The notes beneath the pieces are model-generated. The model did no database searches. It was given only the letters and a program-made list of their open reading frames with translations, and was not told the origin of the DNA. Source: Pelargonium nanum (lineage: Eukaryota > Streptophyta > Magnoliopsida > Geraniales > Geraniaceae). Taken from it: a stretch of 41,496 nucleotides of DNA. Below, piece by piece: positions 11,707 through 23,900 of this stretch. Within the stretch, counting starts at the first letter, position 1. Each line of letters begins with the position of its first letter. A program made the position numbers and the translations under genes. The stretch lies in NCBI GenBank assembly GCA_036897485.1, contig JAYMTF010000274.1, forward strand, positions 1 to 41,496, read 5' to 3'.

Positions 11707-13010
11707 ACCTCAGAGCATCACACAGTACACAGCACCGCACTTTCAATATCTTCTCCCGCAAAACGCGGACACTCCAGAGAGTACACAGAGCGCAGTTACT
11801 GAGTTTCTATGAATTTTTTCAAAAAAATTGTACAGATTAAACCCTAAATGGAACTCAGAGAAAGAGAATGTATACATACATACAGGTACTCTGTATGTAT
11901 ATATTGTGAGTATATGAAAATAAATAAATTATATAGGAATAAATGCTATTTAATTTAATTTATTGATAATATTATTCTGACGCTAAAAATGGATAAATAT
12001 TCAAAGCTCTTCTTCTTTTGTTTCCTAGAAAACACTCCATTCAGAAACTCAGACAATTCATCAACACTTTTTTTTATATATTTTAAAATTTAATAACAGT
12101 ACTATACAAGATTCGAAACGGTGGCGTATTATTTGTTAAGAGCGAATCCGAACCGTCCATTCTGTGGACTGTGGGCCCTGGTGAGATGTGAATCGGATGG
12201 ACAATGGGAGAGGGTGGTGGGGACACGACACGATGGACGAGCAGGATACAACTCTGCATTGCCGTTGAAATTAGACCCAACGGCTGAAATATGATGATGT
12301 TCTGTTATAGAAAAAATGGTGTATTATTTTGTTTTAGAAATTTATTTCGAGTTGGGAATTGGGATGTAGTCGAGTAAAATTCAAACTATTCATTTTGACA
12401 AGTGAGAAGTAAAATTAGGAGCCTATTATTTTTAGCCGAAAAATCAAATTTCAACCAATTCCGATAATAACAAACGAAAAAATATCAACAGGAGGCTGAA
12501 GATCCAGCCGCCCTTTCGGGTTTGCCACAGAAGCTGACGACAGACCAACTAATCTAACTAAAAAAAACATTAAGAAAACACAAACTAATAGACAAAATGT
12601 CTTTTAACTGTCAGACCCAAGTCACTCCGCTACAATCTGCAAAACTCGTTTTGAAGTAAAATTTCAAATATGATTTTACTCGATTTTCACATTTTCATAT
12701 ATATGGTCTTGGAGTTAAGGATATACATTGATATGCGGAGGGTAAACATCTACAATAAGAAAGTAGAGTATAAGAAAATTTCTAATTTTACATTTGGATG
12801 CTCAAATAAGCATGAAAGGTCCAAACCATTTTAGAAGAATTCATGTAGATTACATGCTCTAAGTACTAAAACATATCCCAGGTAGCAATTGAAGGCACTG
12901 TTATCATATTTACATTCGAATATAAGCAATGCTCAAAATTATTACAAACATACTCGGGATTGTACTACATCTTTCCCGTCACATTCCCAGCAAGTAGTTA
13001 AATTCGTCGC
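11707..13010. other. Spacer between the tandem GATA genes
   Basis: This holds the 5' flank of the first GATA gene and the 3' flank of the second. It includes a G/C-richer patch at about 12110-12290 in an otherwise AT-rich stretch. I see no supportable gene and no transposon with clear ends. Confidence 0.6.
11839..11848. promoter_or_regulatory. Telo-box-like motif in the first GATA leader/promoter
   Basis: AAACCCTAAA lies about 135 bp upstream of the start codon. It matches the telo-box core (AAACCCTA) found in many plant promoters and 5' leaders. It is a short motif and function is not shown. A 10-bp stem (ATACATACAG / CTGTATGTAT, 5-base loop) follows at 11876-11900. Confidence 0.35.
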
Positions 13011-16000
13011 TCATCTTTCAGAAATGACGCCTGAGTTATCTACAGCTATAGGCTCAATAACATCTCCAGCAATGATGGAAAGAGCCCTCGAATCATTAGC
13101 TTCACCTTCGCTCTGAGACATTCACAAATGGCAATATATAAGAAACAGAAATATGCGTTGTTACATGAAAGAAAAATAAAACTGCATTTCATTGCAATTG
13201 AATTATGACTATCAACACTAAGTAGAATACCCGTTTAGTTGCCTTGGGAGAAAGATCATCCGTACCCACATTTAAAACTTTAGAAATCTCCCTTAGAGCA
13301 CCCTGCAAAATTCAAGTTTTGCTTCTGAGATCTGTGAAAAGCACCAACAAGTATTTTCTGTAGTCTCTAAAAATATATTCCAGAAAAGTTCAGTTATATA
13401 CGGAGTACATTGTTTATGAGTTATGGCATACAACAATGATCATTCAAGCATCCAATTAACTGTGTGCAAATATGAGAACAAGTGAAATTTCAGAAGTTAA
13501 ACTAACCTTGTTAGCCCACTTGAGCCCACATGCATTACATAGGGTCCTTGGGCCAGCTGGCCCACGACGCATCATTGGAGTCGACTTTGAACTGATTCCG
13601 CAGTGTGCACATCTACATAAAGTATTGGATTGGATAAATATTTACAAAACAGGAACAGAAATTTCTGGAAACCATTTAGAAAATACACATACGAAATTTC
13701 TAGGACATTTAATATATAGGAAAGATGGATTGCCATTTGCCACTCACAAAATTTCCTGCATGCTGTCATCTTGTCCAGTACCCTGTGATTGACTCCAAAC
13801 TGATAAACCTGAACCCACATCATCAGAATTAGCCTTTGATGAAGTAAACTGCCCCTTCTTACGCTGCATCCTGATATATCAACATATACCATATTAGAAT
13901 ATGGACAAAATATGAAATGCTGTGACCTGTTTTGCAAAGCAACAAGGAAACAGGAAGTAAAATAACCATATTGCAACATTTCATTCTCAATTTATCATTG
14001 AGTTTAAGTTGTTCCTAGTGCGGAATAGACCAAATTTAAGCCTCCACAAAAAAATTGTAGCTGTAATTATTACAAAACTCATGGTATATTCGTAAAACAT
14101 AAGCTTAGAGAAAGTGTTGGGACCATCAAACTAACACCACCACATTGCAAAAGTTACCAATGGCTGAGCATATGATCATACAGCATACAGATATTCTGTG
14201 AGATCTCTCATTCCATGTTCTTACATTTTCTCTCTCTTTCAAGTTTTTTCTCACTTTTTCTCACTTTTTCTCAAAGAGTTTTTTAGCTATCTTTGAAATG
14301 CAGAGATCTCAGTCCTAACACTCAGGGTCCATGCCTTCCCCACTTCACGAAACTGAGAAATTGTCGGTGAGTTTATTATACAATGCATATATGAGAATAT
14401 TGGAAGTATACTGTGGCCACCATTCTACTACATAGTTGGCAGATGGTTAGAAGTTAGAACCTACTGAGATCAATAGCTTTCCATACTTCTAAGATTTTGG
14501 ATCAATAAAATGGTAGAACAATCAGATAATTCCTTCTATCTTTATTTCTTGAGTAGAACTCAAACCTTGAATGAGTTGAATCAAAACATGCATTTAAAAT
14601 AAAGATTACAAAGTTGAATCGTGTGGAATTCCTTTAAATTCATTGCTCACTGACTCCCATTCCTTCTATGAGTTTTTCACTTGCATTAATGGTCGACAGC
14701 AAATATATAAGTTGTCAGCAATTATGTGATATTATCTATTTACTACATGATGCAGTTGATATTGTGGCTATGGTTGAGGTGAAGGCAGTTCTAACGAAAC
14801 AACCTTGCCTCTAAATAGTATTATGAGTAAGAATAAATTCCTGAGAAGAAAATGAATGTCTATTTTGTCATATATGTTCCTTCATACGGATGTCCGTTTT
14901 TTACTTCTATCAGTTATCGATGATTGAAGATATTGCATAATAGAGACAAAGATACCTTTCCATTGACAACTGAAAAGTTATATCAGCATCATAAATATTT
15001 TGCTTTCCCTCAAAACAAACAACAAAGCCTTAGTCGAGTGGCTAGTCAATGCAAATTAAATAAGCATGGTATAACAATATTAATCTCCATATGAAGGACA
15101 AAAGTTGACGTCATTTGGAAAGTACTGTAAAATAATTCAAACATGGAACACTTTTTTTAAAATTTATTTTTAGAGTACCTTAAAGCAACTTCTTTCCGCA
15201 CATTGTAACGGATTTTCTTATCAAAGCATCGCTCCTTTCTTTTCTCCCGAAATCGACTTAAAGAAGCAGCTCTTTGTGGTTGAATTAACTTTCCGGAGAA
15301 GTCGCCGAGGCCCTGGAGGAACCATAGATAAATTTTAGTAGTAAGAACAAATCAACAAACACACACACACCAAAGAAATGCAGCATTTGAACAAATGCAT
15401 TACACTTTGATTAAGAGGGCCAGTTCCCATAGATGGCGCTGGAATGCCAGAAGGAATTTCATATCCACCCAAAAGTAGTAATACTGCCTGTACCTGTGAG
15501 AATCAACCAAAAGGGAGTTCAAACTTATCACATAGGTATTCCATATTCAAGGACTCAAAATCCCGCATAAACTACTCCTGTCAAATCAATAGACTAGAAC
15601 AATCAGAGCATATATGAAAAAACTATGGATCATATATAACTCATAATTCACAAACACCTCCTCAAAAGAGGTTCCTGTTACACTGTTCCAGAGTTCCCGC
15701 CTTAATCTCAGATCTTGTGGCTTAGCTGATTGGAAAAATGACTTACTGTTATGGCTTCATTTAAGAATCAAGCCCAGGGCCCAATACACCTAATGAACCC
15801 CTATTTGACAGCCACATATATTTGACCGAGAGAGCCTTGTCCCAATCCATTGTGGGGTCAAATACATGAATCCTTTAGCAAAATTGTTTTATTCATATTA
15901 CCAATTTTGCAATGTTAACCATAACGCAGAGAGCATCTTTTAAACACAAATGGAACAGAATTCTAACATGACCTAGTCGGTTAATAAATTTACAGTTCAA

Positions 16001-16918
16001 CTTAGTGCGTGATTCATAAAAGTAACAGAAACCAAAATAGAAATCTAGACATATTCAATCAAGGGCCTTAACACGACATATGTGTCCCAAAATTAACAAT
16101 AACTCAAATGGAAAAACATGTCTTCTTTTATTTTTCTTTTCAGAAACAGTAAGACATCAAAAAAAAAAAAAAATCAGGTGACATGTATCAACACTTGCTG
16201 TACTTCACAAAACTAAACCACAACCTAGATGAAAGACAAGCCAAGTGTTTATTAAGTAAGACATGAAACTAACTAAGATTGAAAGGACAATAAACTGCTG
16301 ATCCTGAATAAGCATCACAATTCCAACTGCCAAGCACACAAGAACTCCACAAATCACCAAGCTAACCATAAACACGAACCACAAATCAGTAAAGCCACAC
16401 CTTCAGGATCTTAGCAGCAAAACAATACAATCAGATCAACACAATGGCCTGAAGATACTCTATAATTTTTCCAAATAAACTCATTTCAGAACGAAAATGC
16501 ACTGCATAGCTCAAATTCGACAGGTTGTTCACCAAAATAACCAGAACTCATACTAGAAAAGTAGAATAAAAGCAAAATTAACGGGAAAAAAAAACAGATT
16601 CAGAAAAAGCAAAACCTTATCTGGCGCAACGGCATCAAAAACGTAAACTTCTCCCTGAAACGAAAGCGTGAGCTGATCGATTCCTCCATTCGCGGCCGCG
16701 GGAGGATAATCGGAGCCGGGAGCGTACATACCGTCGGCATGGACATTGTTGTCGACGCCGTTCATCATGGCGATGGCAGCGTCCTCCTGGTAGCGGATCT
16801 GAGGGTTGTCTATGGACTCATCTCCGGCCAAAACGCCGTCGTCTTCGTCCTCGACCTGGCCCTGCATATTCATAGCTCCTGAATCGTACATTGAGGCTTG
16901 ATGGTTCGGTTCTGTCAT
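13011..16918 (-). CDS. TIFY-CCT-GATA zinc-finger transcription factor (ZML type), intact
   Basis: Second member of a tandem pair. Exons: 16918-16616, 15493-15404, 15312-15179, 13870-13748, 13612-13507, 13302-13231 and 13112-13011, giving 309 residues plus stop. TIFY ([12 protein letters not shown]) begins near residue 83 and is split by an intron after Lys101, as in the first gene. CCT ([17 protein letters not shown]) lies at about 145-185. The GATA finger (C218, C221, C242, C245; 20-residue loop with [15 protein letters not shown]) follows. The CCT exon is 134 nt in both genes with the same phases, which shows common descent; the first gene has four more small 3' exons. The start at 16918 opens [14 protein letters not shown]; an upstream in-frame ATG at 16975 is likely leader. 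A C/T-rich leader on the coding strand lies around 17060-17110. The group acts as transcriptional regulators in the nucleus; the targets here are unknown. Confidence 0.93.
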
Positions 16919-18005
16919 TTCTCTAGCATTACAGTGAAGGTAACACAGAGATTCAATGCAGAGGTAAATCACCAAAATTCATGCGCATCAAGAAAATAAT
17001 TTTAATGAAAAATTAAATAATGAGTGAAGTATACTAGAGCAAGAGCCCTAGAATTTGGGAAATTTTGTCAGAGAGAGAGGAAAGAGGAGGGAGAAGAGGA
17101 TGAGAAGTGCAGGAGAGGGTTAGGAAATGAGACAAGCTGAAGGTGAGATTTACAGGCCATGCCACTGTACTTGTAAACTGACCAGTAGCTTTTAGATTTG
17201 GGGAATAATTATGGATTACTTACCTATTTATGATGTCCTAAAATAGATGATTCCATTTTCATAACAATTTATTTCTCATTTCTAATGTCCCAAAATGCGT
17301 GACTATACTTTTTAGTTTATATTTTCTAGTAAATTTTGATTACAATAACAATTTAAGTGTCGCATATATTTTTTGTATTTTTGTAGTTTAGAATTAAGTT
17401 ACAATATTGCGTTTTTTCGGAGGCGGATTTGGGAGCAAATTCAAGTTCTTTTTGGCGGAGGATTAGTACCAAGAAAGGGCATGAGTTGTTTTCGTGACAA
17501 ATTGGAGATCATCAACAAGATAGGCTGTTTAAGAACTCATGGTCCAGAGGGTGTGATCGATTTTATACATTAGTAACTTCAGCGATAGGTCTGAAAGAGA
17601 AGTGTGTTAAAAATTTGATGTGGAACACTATTAACAAAACGGTTTGGCTCAATTGACGGTAAAAACTTTTTTGACTCAAACTATCAAAATTTAACGATTT
17701 AAACGACTTGATTCAAAGACTAATGAATAAAACGATAGCATTTCACAAGTTCATAAGCACGTGTGATCCTTAGTCCAAAATAAATAATCAAAAGACAAAA
17801 ATATTATTTTACATACATCTTTAAAATACAATTTAAGCATCTGTAGGATTACACGTGGTCTTATCTTTCCAATTAAATTTTCCGGGAAAATGTGACTTCT
17901 ACAAATACAAGAGATCTACCCGGTCTCCCCTTTTCTCCAGCTATTTTCAAGGAATCCAGAGAGCCAAAAAAAAAAAACGTTGGGAAAAAAGCAACAGCTG
18001 AAACC
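16919..18005. other. Divergent intergenic region, second GATA gene / Costars
   Basis: This roughly 1.1-kb spacer must contain both promoters because the genes are head-to-head. The GATA side has a purine-rich plus strand (GAGAGAGAGG near 17073), which is a CT-rich leader in the GATA sense. I could not place a convincing TATA box for either gene. Confidence 0.5.
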
Positions 18006-19276
18006 ATGAACGTAGGAGAAGAGATTGAGAGACTCAGAGAAGAAATCCAGAGACTTGGCACCATCCAACCTGATGGCTCTTACAAGGTACTTTTTTATTT
18101 TTATTTTTTATTTTTTATCTTTCTAAATAATTGAATCCAGATGAAAAAATGTGAATACTGGGAATTTTGATCTGGATCTGGGTCAATGGGGATCTGAAAT
18201 TGGTGTTTGAAATATCATGTATTGGATATTTTCTAACTTGGGATCTTGATGTTGTTTGAAGATAAATGTCAATATCTTAAATGTCAATCTGTCATGTCAT
18301 GACTTTTGGTTTCTGTTCAATGGGTTCTATGCACTTTTTGGTTGATCTGTTATGGAGCTATGTTTTTGTGGGTAAATATTGTACTGGGTTTGTGTTATGT
18401 CCATTTTTATCAAAGATATGGAGAGCTAATGACATCAATGTTCAAGCTAGTGTCATCATTGGTGAATTGAAGTTCTGTAATTATCTGATTTCATCAAATG
18501 ATTTGTAATTTGGAATGAATTGATGACATTTATACTTGTCAACATTTGCTGGGTTCCAAAAAAATAAGGTGGGTAGCGAAAATGAGATTTGCAATTAGGT
18601 TATTTGAGCACGAGTTAGGGGTAGTTCAATTGGATATATAAAGTGAGAGAAAACTGTTTACAAAGGTCCGATCGCATATGAGTAGAGGAGCTTAAGAAGT
18701 TCTGCTAAAAGAATCATGATTTTCTTGAAATCATATGTTCATCTTTTGTTCCATTTTATGCAATCGCTTCTGCATCATGGATGTTGTGATTAGTAGTTTA
18801 AGGAGGCGGATTGATACATATGAGATAATGTTTATGTCTCGTATGCTAATGTGCCTGCCCGATTTTTCCTATCCCATATTTATAAGGAGATCCCTTTTTA
18901 ATCAGTGTGAGCTCGACTTCCCATGAAAACATCGTTTTCCTTTAGAGTGATGTGTCTTGTGAGATATTCATGCATGAATGAATGAACACAAAAGCAGTCT
19001 TTTAGCAATCAAAACTAACAGAGTAAAAGCTATTGAACCTTATCTTAGTTTTTTTTTCCTTATGTGCTTGTTTTCTGTCTGAAGGTAACATTCGGAGTAC
19101 TATTTAATGATGATAGATGTGCAAATATATTCGAAGCGCTGGTTGGGACACTGAGAGCAGCCAAGAAGCGCAAAATTGTGACATACGATGGTGAGCTACT
19201 GCTGCAAGGAGTTCATGACAATGTGGAGATTGTACTCAAACCAGATCCTGCAGAAGTAGCAACAAGTGCAGAGTAA
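18006..19276 (+). CDS. Costars family protein (ABRACL-like)
   Basis: Small protein of 90 residues in two exons, 18006-18086 and 19085-19276, separated by a 998-bp GT-AG intron. It starts MNVGEEIERLREEIQRLG, continues QPDGSYK and VTFGVLFNDDRCANIFEALV, then GTLRAAKKRKIVTYDGELLL. This matches the Costars domain, related to the C-terminal part of actin-binding Rho-activating protein. Costars proteins in other eukaryotes are linked to actin dynamics and cell motility; the plant role is poorly defined. An in-frame ATG at 17892 would add 38 residues, but family members begin at MNV, so I use 18006. The gene is head-to-head with the second GATA gene and tail-to-tail with the KH gene. Confidence 0.95.
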
Positions 19277-19848
19277 AGGGCTAGGTTCTTGCTAGCAAAA
19301 ACTTTGTTGCATTGATCTACCATGTACTCACTTATATTGTGAGCAAAATACATATTATTTTCCTTTTGAAACCGAATCTTATGCTTGTTGCGAGTCAAAA
19401 CAGTACAAATCTTTACCATGAACCGTGATGATTGATGAATTGAATCTCACTAGCATTGTGGAAATATATCATGTCATATTTCGTAAAAATTTGCCAAGTT
19501 GTGGTACTAACTCGGGAAATGGAAAATGGAAAATGGAATCGATTGTCGATTGTCTTTTTTTCTTTTTCCATCGATTTTGCTAATGTGCAAGGTTCATCCT
19601 GGACCACAGCAGCAAATGAATTCAATACATTTACAATAAATTTAAAACTTGCTCTCCCATTTATTGTTCTTTTGGTCTGGCCAGTACATGTTGGAACACG
19701 AGTAGTTTATTACAAAGATATAAAACAAGACTGATTCTCTTCAGAAAAAAAAACATACAAACAAAAATTGTTGTAACAAAACAGTAACAATACCTGTTGT
19801 ATATCAATAGCATAAAACAGTTCTACATATGGGAGTCTGTATAGCTGG
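19277..19848. other. Convergent 3' region, Costars / KH gene
   Basis: This 572-bp stretch between two stop codons facing each other should hold both 3' untranslated regions and poly(A) sites. I see nothing else in it. Confidence 0.6.
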
Positions 19849-20921
19849 TCATGATCCGCTAAGGAGGAATGCTTGGAGGAGGCTCTGAGCCGCCTGAGTT
19901 TCATCGGGTGTCCCGGAAATGACAACAGTTCTGTCGGTGGTTCCAGAACGAGGTTCATGCACCATGACCTTGGCACCGGAAATCTGATCCACGAGCACCA
20001 GAAAACACGATGAGATAGACTACCCTAACAAATATTAACTAACAAACTAATGTATGTTCTTGTAAATGCCAGTCAAAGCAAGACTACTGGTTAGTTTAAG
20101 TAAGCCGGGTTTACCTGTCTCAGACATTCCAGGTTGCTATCATTTTCCCCATAAACAGAACCAATAACGCTCTCAGGAACTATGATTTCTACAGTTGTAT
20201 TTGTCACTGCAGCAGATTTGCTTCCACTGCAAATGCCAAATGAAAGTCACAAAAATTAAGTTCAAGTACACATCAGAGTTCCAGAGACTAGTCAATGTAG
20301 TAGTCTAAGCTTTTGCATAAAAAAATGTCAGGTCACATTAAAATACTAGTAATAAGTTAAGCTTCTCATAATTTCATTCACTGTGAAATCAGTTGAGTAC
20401 TATTGTATATGAGATCCAAATAATAGCGTACAACTGATGTTTGGGGGAATTTTTTTAATTTGGAATTTTGGATATAGATTTTCAGTATGGTTGGAACTTT
20501 GGCAAAGCAAAGCCAATAGAGATTGGAGGAAAAAAGTAGTCAAGGAGTTATGAGTCTAAATATACTTGGATCTAAGTCACCAATATTTAGAAATGAATAA
20601 GTATTTGAACCAAAAGCTGTCAGTTAATTCAGCAACTCCATCACAACTCCCCGTTGGGGTGTCAACATAAATAACTAAACCCGAAGACTAAGCTAATTCC
20701 CGGTAGGAACACCCAACACTGAAAAGCATACATATTTATTAAGGCATTTCCTAACATCCATAAACATATGGTGAAGTGCTACCAACCTGCCAAGTTCTAG
20801 GCCGCCACCTTCAAGAAATGCCAATCCTCTGCCTGGATCGGCGTTGTTCCCTGAATTTAGCTCATCTACCGTCTGCAATTGAATCGTCAATATTAGAATG
20901 CAAATTTCTTGTAAAAACAAA

Positions 20922-20960
<39 letters not shown>

Positions 20961-23900
20961 TTAGACACTCATACCTTTGATGTCCACAACCTTGGTGAAG
21001 GAGGACCATCTGAACTGTGCGAAATTCCCAAGGGATCGATACTTTGGGTTAGATCAGCATGTTGAGGACCGTCAGAACAGTGGGAAATTCCTAGGTGGTC
21101 CATACTCTGGGTTAGATCGGTATGTTGAATAATACCACGAGATGAAGCAACTGATGGGTGCAATCCAAGAGGGGCAGCATCCCTAGGTCTTCCATACAGA
21201 CCGGCCTCATTCAACACAGTGGTATTGGTCCTTGCTCCATTTGGCGATGAAAAAATATTGCCTCGCAGTCTGCCAGTAACACGATATAATGCATTTTTTA
21301 CATTTGAAAACTCTCCTGAGATCTGTTCAAATAGACAAATTATTATTATCGTAGCCTTGTAGCATTCATAACTTTCACTATACTAAACTTTGGTCACTGA
21401 GGCATAGACATACACTAATATCTGATATTGATAGTTCGTAGCATATTTGTTAACTATCTAATAACCGTCAAATATCGCCACAAGGTTAGAACTTCACAAA
21501 AATATTGAGGGACATGAGTTATTCCAGCACAAAACTATTATATTATTCCTTGGCTAGAAGGCCAAATCTACAAGAACCCAAAATCAAGTTAATCTTCTTG
21601 TTCATTTATAAATGTACAATTCTAAAGTTTCCAAAACAGAGGTACAACTACGCTCTTAAGTCAAGTTAACCTGGTTGGATGAGAATAATACCATACTAGA
21701 TCTTATTCAAGACTTGTCCAATGTTGGACAGACTATTAACATGCATGTAGGCAGCTAGTTAGTTTAAGTCACAAAGCTCTGAGTTGTGTGCTAAGAGATC
21801 TTGGGATCAAATCATAATTATATTATATCCGAGTTAGGGAAGAGGGAAGGCTACCCAATATTGTGTACCTTAGGTTCAAACAAATATAACACGTGTGATG
21901 TGTTAATCACAAGTGAAGAGAGCAGCTGATTGAGTACAAAAATCCATCAATTTTATCCCTTTTTATCTTATAGAATAACAGAACGACAGGGAGGTTTTCC
22001 CAGGCCAATGAAATTGCTCCAACAAAACATTTTCTTTTTTCTTCATTTTCTTGGTAGGATTAGATCTCCCATTCTTGATTGGGGCATCGTAGAAAATGAA
22101 AATCATTTGTAGCAAGTTGCAACCAAAATTTAATAAAGGACATACGAACAAATCTATTTTTAACCCCCACGTTAGTCATGCGTACATTCTTTTAAACATA
22201 ACGTACCAAAATATAATACAGGAAAGAATGGAAGCTTACACATGCTAACACATTGTTTTGTAAGCCCTCCCGTGTGCATTCTTTTAAAGACAACATACCA
22301 AAATTTAATACAGGAAAAACGGAAGCTTACACATACAAAGAAATAAGTTTTTAAGCCCTTCCGTGTGCATTCTTTTAAAGATAGCATACAGAAATTTAAT
22401 AAAAGAAAAATGGAAGCTTACACATACGAACACATGCGTTTTTAAGTTCTCATGTGTGCAGTCTTTTAAAGATAACATGCCAAAAAGGAAATCAATTTGT
22501 GAAATTGTGACAATACAAAGGTAGCTATTTTTGGCATTTTCAAATATTCGACCTAGCAAACAAAAAAAAAAAAAGCTACTTAGTCGCACCTGTACCACTT
22601 GATCGTTCTCTGAGGCACACTTGGGTACCAGGTCTGGACCTATTATCCGTATGCTGGTGCTTGTTGCTTTTCGCATCTCTGAAACTATTGTGCCTCCTTT
22701 ACCTAACAAACAACCCACTTGGTTCGATGGGACAACAAGCCGTGCAATAACAGGTGACTTATTTAATACTGAATCTAGCCCATTTTCAATGGCAGCTTCT
22801 ATGGCCCTAGAAAAAACAAGAAGAACAGCCTTCTGTGCTGGCGAGTATCGTGAGTCTGACATCTACACAAAATGAAAACCATGTAGAAATATACTAGCAT
22901 ATCAACAATCAAGAAACAAAATCACAATACAACAAACCTCTGATGCAAATATGGTGATTAATCTTTCATCGCATTCAGGTACAGATGCTCCGACAGTAAT
23001 TGTAGCACCAGACTCATTCTGAAGAGCCTTGACAATGGTCCCACCCTTCCCAATGACACCCCCTACCCTTTGATTAGAACAAAGAATCCTATAAACCACT
23101 TCCTGCTGTAGTGATTTCAAATCCACTGGAACAGTTCCATCAACCTCTACCGACAATGGAGGAACATTTGAAGCATAGCTTATGGAACTACTGGGCATAG
23201 CAGGAAACATCGAAATTCGTTGTGAAACATGATCTATGTGCATATCAGGTAAAATCTCATTAGGCACTGCTTCATGAGGTCGGCTTCCAGTTATCCTGGT
23301 CTTGTCAACTACAGGACAACCTTGAAGGCGGTAAGAGACAGCAACAAGTCCTTTCTTTACAGCCAAAACATCCCCTTCTATCTGCCACAACAATGAACCA
23401 GTTTCAGAAGGATACAAACTTACTACCAATATAATATAGATAAAGTGAAAATCATTAAGATGACACACATTAAAACCAACTTATTAATGATCATCAAGAT
23501 TATGAGATATGACATTGAAGAACAAATGTAACATTTCTCTCTTTTGTGACGCACAAGAGATTCAATACAAAAGAAGCTGAACCTATTTCCATAGACAAAC
23601 CGACTTCAGCTAATTTAATAGATCGTGTCTCCTTAATCCTATTCCGACAATCATAACCCCACAATATGATCTAGCAAGTAATGTTATTATAAGTTTATAA
23701 GCCAATTAAACTAGCAAAGTCGACAAGGGGTCGAAATTTACAAATCTAAAACCTTCCTTACTGGAATCAGAAGCAAAAAGTTGACTAGCTTGCCCAAATT
23801 AATAGGTTCAGAACCAAGCTATAGTAACCTAAAAAAATACCATACCAACCAAATCAAGCAAAAGTTCATATTTTTACAATCAAATCTTCCCAAATTCTGG

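Noticed and set aside
17892..18005. N-terminal extension of the Costars protein from ATG 17892
   Set aside because: Costars proteins begin at the MNV position; the extension is a lysine-rich leader with no family match.
22172..22862. Minus-strand ORFs running through KH intron 3
   Set aside because: They are read-through of the exon ending at 22590 into the 91-bp repeat array, whose period of 91 leaves partial open frames.
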